NCBI GenBank assembly: GCA_013286655.1
Contig: JABDFG010000007.1
Coordinates: 1 to 64,000, forward strand
Reading direction: 5' to 3'
DNA: 64,000 bases
DNA from: Bacteroidota bacterium
GTDB taxonomy: Bacteria; Bacteroidota; Bacteroidia; JABDFU01
The notes under the pieces are model-generated. The model saw nothing but the letters and a program-made list of their open reading frames with translations. It had not been told where the DNA came from and made no database searches. A program made the position numbers and the translations under genes. Below, piece by piece: positions 57,842-64,000 of this stretch. Positions within the stretch are counted from its first letter, which is position 1. Each line of letters starts with the position of its first letter.

Positions 57842-60109
57842 TTATGCTTTTACACTTGCCCGGATAATGTTAAGAGCACCACCTGCCTTGAACCATTCAA
57901 TTTGCTGAGCATTATAACTATGGTTTACCTTTATTTCATCCTTCGTTCCGTCTGCATGATGGAGTACCACCGTTAAAGGAATACCGGGTGTGAAATGTGT
58001 TAAGCCATTGATATCAATGTTATCATCCTCCAGCACTTTAGCATAATCCTCTTTGTTGGCAAAAGTAATCCCAAGCATACCTTGTTTCTTCAGGTTTGTT
58101 TCATGGATCCGTGCAAACGACTTTACCAATACCGCACGAACACCCAGGTGGCGCGGTTCCATTGCCGCATGCTCCCGGGAAGATCCTTCCCCATAGTTTT
58201 CATCCCCCACCACAATTGAACCCATTCCTTTAGCTTTGTATTGTCGCTGAACTTGTGGTACCGATTGATATTCATCCGTCAATTGATTTTTTACGGAATC
58301 TGTTTTATCATTGAAAGCATTTACAGCCCCAATCAGCATATTATTGGAAATATTATCCAGGTGCCCGCGGAATTTAAGCCAAGGGCCTGCCATAGAAATA
58401 TGATCAGTTGTACATTTACCTTTGGCTTTGATCAATAGTTTGAGCCCTTTCATATCCGTTCCTTCCCAGGCTGAAAACGGATCCAGGAGTTGAAGACGAT
58501 CCGATGCAGGCGAAACCAAAACCTCCACCTTATCCCCATTCGCAGCAGGAGCCTGATAACCGGCATCCTTTACATCAAAACCCTTTGGAGGAAGTTCCAA
58601 TCCTTCCGGTTCAGCCAATTTCACTTTTTCTCCCTTTTCGTTCGTAAGGTAATCCTTCAACGGGTTAAACGATAAATCTCCCGCCAGTGCAAGAGCGGTA
58701 ACAATCTCCGGTGAGGCCACAAAAGCATGTGTATTCGGATTTCCATCATTCCGTTTCGCAAAATTTCGGTTAAAAGAAGTGATAATTGAATTTTTCCTGT
58801 TCGGGTCATTCGAATGACGTGACCATTGTCCGATGCAAGGTCCGCAGGCATTTGCCAATACTACCCCTCCTATCTTTTCGAAGACCCCAAGGTAACCATC
58901 CCGTTCCACAGTATAGCGCACTTGTTCAGAACCAGGTGTGATCGTAAATTCCGATTTTGTTTTCAATCCTTTCTCAACCGCCTGTTTTGCCAGGGATGCC
59001 GAACGGGAAATATCTTCGTAAGAAGAATTGGTACAAGAGCCGATGAGCCCCACTTCCAATTTAGAAGGCCAGCCATTCTCCTTCACGGCTTGTGCGAATT
59101 GGGAGATCGGCCAGGCAAGATCCGGAGTAAATGGGCCATTTACATGCGGCTCCAACTCAGAGAGATTAATCTCTATCACCTGGTCAAAATAGTTTGCAGG
59201 AGAAGCATATACCTCCCGATCCCCGCGCAGGTGTTCTTTTACTTTATCCGCCAGTTCAGCCACTTCCTTCCGTTCCGTTCCCTTCAGGTAAGCACTCATT
59301 TTTTCATCGTAACCAAAAACAGAAGTAGTCGCTCCAATTTCTGCACCCATATTACAGATAGTCCCCTTTCCCGTACAGGAAAGCGAATCTGCTCCTTCTC
59401 CGAAATATTCAAGTATAGCATCCGTGCCACCCTTCACAGTAAGTATCCCGGCAACTTTCAGAATTACGTCTTTCGAAGAAGTCCATCCACTTAATTTTCC
59501 CGTCAGTTTTACCCCAATAATTTTGGGCATTTTTAATTCCCAGGGAAGTCCAGCCATCACATCACAGGCATCAGCACCACCCACACCAATAGCAATCATT
59601 CCCAATCCACCCGCATTCACTGTATGCGAATCCGTACCGATCATTAATCCACCCGGAAATGCATAGTTTTCCAGTATCACCTGATGAATAATCCCGGCCC
59701 CCGGTTTCCAGAAACCAATACCGTACTTATTAGAAACCGAAGAAAGAAAATTATAAACTTCCTCATTTGTCTTTATAGCCCGTTGCAAATCTTCCTTAGC
59801 CCCCGACATAGCAGTAATCAGGTGATCACAATGTACCGTAGAAGGAACGGCCACTTTGGGGCGGCCGGCCTGCATAAATTGCAGCAAGGCCATTTGGGCG
59901 GTAGCATCCTGCATAGCAACACGGTCAGGATTAAAATCCACATACGATTTTCCGCGTTCATACGGTTTTACGGGCAATGCCTCCGAAAGATGCGCATACA
60001 GAATTTTTTCAGTAAGCGTCAGAGGTTTACCAACCAATTTGCGTGCAGCAGCAATTTTATCAGGAAGAGCAGCATACACCTTTTTGATCATTTCAATGTC
60101 AAAAGCCAT
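57842..60109 (-). CDS. Aconitate hydratase (mitochondrial-type, about 755 aa)
   Basis: '[13 protein letters not shown]', '[43 protein letters not shown]', '[16 protein letters not shown]', '[39 protein letters not shown]'. Confidence 0.97.
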   Translation of the reverse strand: MAFDIEMIKKVYAALPDKIAAARKLVGKPLTLTEKILYAHLSEALPVKPYERGKSYVDFNPDRVAMQDATAQMALLQFMQAGRPKVAVPSTVHCDHLITAMSGAKEDLQRAIKTNEEVYNFLSSVSNKYGIGFWKPGAGIIHQVILENYAFPGGLMIGTDSHTVNAGGLGMIAIGVGGADACDVMAGLPWELKMPKIIGVKLTGKLSGWTSSKDVILKVAGILTVKGGTDAILEYFGEGADSLSCTGKGTICNMGAEIGATTSVFGYDEKMSAYLKGTERKEVAELADKVKEHLRGDREVYASPANYFDQVIEINLSELEPHVNGPFTPDLAWPISQFAQAVKENGWPSKLEVGLIGSCTNSSYEDISRSASLAKQAVEKGLKTKSEFTITPGSEQVRYTVERDGYLGVFEKIGGVVLANACGPCIGQWSRHSNDPNRKNSIITSFNRNFAKRNDGNPNTHAFVASPEIVTALALAGDLSFNPLKDYLTNEKGEKVKLAEPEGLELPPKGFDVKDAGYQAPAANGDKVEVLVSPASDRLQLLDPFSAWEGTDMKGLKLLIKAKGKCTTDHISMAGPWLKFRGHLDNISNNMLIGAVNAFNDKTDSVKNQLTDEYQSVPQVQRQYKAKGMGSIVVGDENYGEGSSREHAAMEPRHLGVRAVLVKSFARIHETNLKKQGMLGITFANKEDYAKVLEDDNIDINGLTHFTPGIPLTVVLHHADGTKDEIKVNHSYNAQQIEWFKAGGALNIIRASVKA

Positions 60110-60182
60110 GTTTTTTTAATATTAGTTGTCTACTAAACGAAAGTAACAAATTCTAAGTTTTTCAGATACAAAAGCCAAAAAC

Positions 60183-60290
60183 TTATTCACGGTGATGATG
60201 CCATCTCCAATGACGATGACCATTTTCAACAATACAGGAAGAGAAAAAAACACCTGCAATAACGGCGATAATAATCACTGATTTCTTCAT
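60183..60290 (-). CDS. 35-aa putative lipoprotein with His/Trp-rich tail
   Basis: MKKSVIIIAVIAGVFFSSCIVENGHRHWRWHHHRE*; ATG (60290) and TAA (60183) verified; lipobox-like FFSSC. Below the ORF-track cutoff. Confidence 0.6.
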   Translation of the reverse strand: MKKSVIIIAVIAGVFFSSCIVENGHRHWRWHHHRE

Positions 60291-60545
60291 AACGCTTTGT
60301 TTATTTAATTAAACTTTTGAAATATAAAGGACGAAATCGTTAATGGGCATAAATTTACAAAATATACTTGTCTGGGTATTAATCCAAAAGGTATTATTCC
60401 TCAAATGGAGCCCCCATACCCTTTTTTTCTAACTTTAGATCCCAAAAGCTATTCTTTATTCTACATGAAGCATTTCGACTTTTATGCGATCATCCAATAA
60501 AACGGGTCGGTGTATCGAGCAGGTATTACCTAGATTTTAAAAACC

Positions 60546-61790
60546 ATGAACCGGCTCCTGTTAGAGAACATAAAAACCTCCCTTCAATCTATCCGGAGCC
60601 AACTGCTTCGCACCATTCTCACCATTTTGATCATTTCCATTGGAATCATGGCCCTGATCGGAATTTTAACAGCCATTGAAGTAATTAAATCATCCATCAA
60701 TGGAAAATTTACCAACATGGGAGCCAATACCTTCACGATTCGCAATCGTGAAACCACTATACGCATCGGTAAACGCGGCATGGGGCCAAAAAATTACAAG
60801 GCTATTAGCTACGAAGATGCACTTCGGTTTAAAAAGCAGTTTAACTATCCTGGCTCCCTTTCTTCTATATCTGTAAGAGCAACGGCCGGTGCTACCCTCA
60901 AGTACAAGTCACAAAAAAGCAATCCAAATATCTTTGTTTTCGGGGTGGACGAAAATTACCTGGCGACTTCCGGTTACGACATAGCAAGCGGCCGCAATTT
61001 TTCCCTGCAGGAAATCTTATCCGGAACAAATGCCATACTGCTCGGGCAAGACGCAATGAAAGCCATTTTCGATAAAAAAGAAGCCCCCCTTGATAAAGAA
61101 ATAACCCTGGGAGGCATCAAATATAAAGTTGCCGGCATTCTCAAGGAAAAAGGAAATGCCGCTGGTTTTGGAGGAGACAAAATCTGCCTGATTCCCCTAA
61201 ACAGTGCCAGACAAGACTTCTCCCGTCCGGACATGTCTTACATGATCAGTGTATTATCCCCCGGAGCCCAACAAATAGATGCTGCGGTTGGCGAAGCCAC
61301 CGGAACCATGCGGGTCATTCGAAAGATTCTTCCGGGTCAGGATGATAATTTCGACCTGAGCAAAAGCGACAACCTGGCCAACCTGTTAATCGACAACCTT
61401 CAAAAAGTAACCATTGGAGCAACCGCAATTGGATTTATTACTCTTTTGGGAGCTGCAATCGGACTCATGAATATTATGCTGGTATCCGTTTCTGAACGCA
61501 CCAGGGAAATTGGTGTACGCAAAGCCCTTGGGGCAAACAAAACAACCATACGCCGGCAATTCCTGATCGAAGCAATTGTAATTTGTCAACTGGGAGGCTT
61601 GCTTGGCATTTTATTAGGAGTTTCAGCCGGCAACCTCCTTGCCCTGCAATTTGACGTAGCCTTTATAATTCCCTGGGTATGGGTGATCAGCGGGATTATA
61701 CTATGTATTGCAGTAGGAATATTATCAGGAATTTATCCGGCTATTAAAGCATCTAATTTAGATCCGATTGAAGCGCTGAGGACAGAATAA
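60546..61790 (+). CDS. ABC transporter permease (MacB/FtsX-like)
   Basis: N-terminal MacB-PCD 'LLENIKTSLQSIRSQLLRTILTILIISIGIMALIGI'; C-terminal FtsX-like 'GLMNIMLVSVSERTREIGVRKALGANKTTIRRQFLIEAI'. Confidence 0.93.
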   Translation: MNRLLLENIKTSLQSIRSQLLRTILTILIISIGIMALIGILTAIEVIKSSINGKFTNMGANTFTIRNRETTIRIGKRGMGPKNYKAISYEDALRFKKQFNYPGSLSSISVRATAGATLKYKSQKSNPNIFVFGVDENYLATSGYDIASGRNFSLQEILSGTNAILLGQDAMKAIFDKKEAPLDKEITLGGIKYKVAGILKEKGNAAGFGGDKICLIPLNSARQDFSRPDMSYMISVLSPGAQQIDAAVGEATGTMRVIRKILPGQDDNFDLSKSDNLANLLIDNLQKVTIGATAIGFITLLGAAIGLMNIMLVSVSERTREIGVRKALGANKTTIRRQFLIEAIVICQLGGLLGILLGVSAGNLLALQFDVAFIIPWVWVISGIILCIAVGILSGIYPAIKASNLDPIEALRTE

Positions 61791-61847
61791 CCGGAGACTT
61801 TAGTATCCACTTAAGAAAGAATATCTTTGAATATAATTAGTTAACAA

Positions 61848-62987
61848 ATGTTAAAAATAATTACACTGATAGGTGCCCGTCCGCAGATCATAAAAGCAGC
61901 TGCATTAAGCAGAGCCATACGAAATAATTTTTCAGACAAACTGAAAGAAGTCATTGTACATACAGGGCAGCATTACGACGAAAACATGAGCCAGGTGTTT
62001 TTTTATGAATTACAGATACCCGCACCCGATTACAATCTCAACATCGGCTCCGCTTCGCATGGCAAACAAACGGCGGCTATGATCGTCGGAATAGAAGAAA
62101 TACTTGAAAAAGAAAAACCGGCCTACCTGATTGTATATGGAGACACCAATTCAACCCTTGCGGGCAGTATTGCGGCCGCCAAGATGCAAGTGCCTGTTAT
62201 ACATATAGAAGCAGGACTTCGTTCTTTTAACAAAGCCATGCCGGAGGAGATCAACCGCATTCTATGCGATCACATTTCAACCCGGCTCTTCTCCCCTACA
62301 AAAGCCGGTTATCTGAATTTGCTGAAAGAAGGATTCAAGGAAAACAACAGCCCTCCCTATTCTGCAGACAATCCCAGAATTTATCATTGCGGAGATGTAA
62401 TGTACGATAACAGTTTATATTTTTCGACAGTCGCTGAACAAAAAACAGGGATCATCGGACGACTGGATTTACAAAAAGGACAGTATATTTTGGCAACCAT
62501 ACACAGAAATAACAACACAGACGAACCCAAACGCTTGTCTTCCTTATTCCGTGTTCTGTTGAAATTATCATCGGACGAACGGATATCAATTGTACTTCCA
62601 TTGCACCCCCGCACAGCCAAACTACTTGACAAGAACCTGGAAGCCAACCTGCATCAACAAGTAAAGAAAAGCCCTTTTATAAAAATAATTCCTCCCGTTT
62701 CTTTCCTGGAAATGATTGCTCTTGAAAAAAACTGTCAATTAGTGATGACCGATTCAGGAGGCGTTCAAAAAGAGGCTTTCTTTTTCAAAAAGCCCTGTAT
62801 CATTTTACGTTCAGAGACAGAATGGGTGGAACTGGTTGAATGCGGTAGTGCGATCCTCACGGATGCCGACGAAAAAAAAATAGAGGACGCATATCACCAT
62901 TTTGCAGATAAACCCAACCTGCAATTTCCCGAACTCTTTGGAGATGGGAAAGCTGCTGAATTTATTTGTTCAGAGCTTTTGAAATAA
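61848..62987 (+). CDS. wecB: UDP-N-acetylglucosamine 2-epimerase (non-hydrolysing)
   Basis: 'GARPQIIKAAALSRAI', 'HTGQHYDENMSQVFFYEL', 'VYGDTNSTLAGSIAA', 'HIEAGLRSFNKAMPEEINRILCDHIS'. Confidence 0.94.
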   Translation: MLKIITLIGARPQIIKAAALSRAIRNNFSDKLKEVIVHTGQHYDENMSQVFFYELQIPAPDYNLNIGSASHGKQTAAMIVGIEEILEKEKPAYLIVYGDTNSTLAGSIAAAKMQVPVIHIEAGLRSFNKAMPEEINRILCDHISTRLFSPTKAGYLNLLKEGFKENNSPPYSADNPRIYHCGDVMYDNSLYFSTVAEQKTGIIGRLDLQKGQYILATIHRNNNTDEPKRLSSLFRVLLKLSSDERISIVLPLHPRTAKLLDKNLEANLHQQVKKSPFIKIIPPVSFLEMIALEKNCQLVMTDSGGVQKEAFFFKKPCIILRSETEWVELVECGSAILTDADEKKIEDAYHHFADKPNLQFPELFGDGKAAEFICSELLK

Positions 62988-63015
62988 ATCCAGCACGACC
63001 TTGCTAATTTTAGTC

Positions 63016-64000
63016 CTACTTAACCAACGTAACATTTCCTCTTCCGTTTATGTTTTGTCCATTTGATAAAGTAGCCGTCAGGTAATAAGCGAAAACTCCC
63101 GTTTCCATTGTTTTACCCTTAAAAGTCCCGTCCCAACCCGTTGCTGGATTTGTGGTTTCAAATACCACTTCTCCCCAGCGGTCAAACAGTTGAAAATGCA
63201 GTTGGGTGGCACAGAGTGCTCCCCTCACATAGAGTATATCATTCTGTCCATCTCCGTTGGGTGAAAAGGCGGTAGGAACAAACACATTCTTTGAATCGCA
63301 AGGGTTCGGCACCTCCTCGATAGCAATTTGTATACTAGCGGTCTCCGAACAACTGTTGACGCCGGTAACCGTTACTGTATAGTTTGTTGTTTGGGTTGGA
63401 TCCGCAATAGGATTATAGATTGTGTCACTGTTCAAGGATGAAGAGGGTGTCCATAAATAAGTTTTCCCTCCGCTTGAATTAGCTATTAGCTGAACAAATT
63501 GCCCTTTTTTTATGGCAGTATCCGGTCCGACCATAACGGAGGGATTAGCTAGTTGAAGAATAGTTACTGTTTTGGTAGCCGTGCATCCAGTCCCGTCTGT
63601 TACAGTAACGGTATAGGTTCCTCCGGGAAGATTATTTTGATTTTGTGTGGTGGAACCATTACTCCAGACATACGTATTTGCCATAGCGGTAGCTGATAAA
63701 GTGATGGCTCCATTCATTTTTCCCTGACAGGTATTGATTGAATCTACCACATTTACTTTTGGCCCATTACTGTTTTGAATAGTAGCAGAGGAGGTACCGG
63801 AACATCCCTTTGTGTCAGTAACAGTAACCGTATAAGTACCCGCTCCTATATTATTATTGGTTACTCCTGTAATCAGATTGCTCCAGGTATAAGTCAGCAT
63901 ACCTGTCCCCCCTGTCGCCATCACTTCAGCACTCCCATCAGACAAATTGCAAACCGCCGGCGCTAGTTGTGCGGCTGTCACATTGATTGCCGGCAAAATC
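63016..64000 (-). CDS. T9SS type B (gliding motility-associated C-terminal domain) surface protein with SprB-like repeats; partial, runs off right edge
   Basis: 'GTGMLTYTWSNLITGVTNNNIGAGTYTVTVTDTKGC' repeats; C-term 'VFVPTAFSPNGDGQNDILYVRGALCATQLHFQLFDRWGEVVFETTNPATGWDGTFKGK'. Confidence 0.92.
   Translation of the reverse strand, partial: ILPAINVTAAQLAPAVCNLSDGSAEVMATGGTGMLTYTWSNLITGVTNNNIGAGTYTVTVTDTKGCSGTSSATIQNSNGPKVNVVDSINTCQGKMNGAITLSATAMANTYVWSNGSTTQNQNNLPGGTYTVTVTDGTGCTATKTVTILQLANPSVMVGPDTAIKKGQFVQLIANSSGGKTYLWTPSSSLNSDTIYNPIADPTQTTNYTVTVTGVNSCSETASIQIAIEEVPNPCDSKNVFVPTAFSPNGDGQNDILYVRGALCATQLHFQLFDRWGEVVFETTNPATGWDGTFKGKTMETGVFAYYLTATLSNGQNINGRGNVTLVK

Noticed and set aside
58826-59494. 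222-aa + strand ORF antisense to aconitase
   Set aside because: Shadow ORF opposite a strongly conserved gene; no domain.

Overview
The window is a 64 kb, densely coded stretch of a Bacteroidota chromosome. SprA, GldF/GldG and several type IX secretion (T9SS) sorting domains place the lineage. Most genes are housekeeping: dnaN, purS, gmd/fcl, der, ruvA, radC, recG, hemE/hemJ/hemW, pyrE, birA, rsfS, ftsH, cdsA, psd, aconitase, msrA/msrB, wecB. T9SS-type cargo proteins run off both window edges; the left one lacks an ATG and is absent from the ORF track. No tRNA, rRNA, CRISPR array, prophage or intact IS element was recognised. The most interesting parts are: (i) a tightly coupled 7-gene cassette at 28.1-34.7 kb (alpha/alpha-toroid protein, acyl carrier protein, FkbH-like HAD-IIIC protein, VOC protein, AAC(3)-like acetyltransferase, polysaccharide deacetylase-like protein, FemAB-like GNAT) that looks like an ACP-dependent acyl/glyceryl decoration pathway; (ii) an ECF sigma module at 23.5-25.9 kb with two near-identical ECF-type promoters, an unlisted 36-aa membrane microprotein, and a fused anti-sigma-like/inner-membrane/linker/outer-membrane-barrel protein; (iii) a 131-bp MITE-like long inverted repeat upstream of ruvA, with a degenerate 47-bp relative upstream of pyrE; (iv) an unlisted 35-aa His/Trp-rich putative lipoprotein upstream of aconitase; (v) dispersed short 'word' repeats at gene ends. 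All family calls come from reading motifs by eye; no database search was run.
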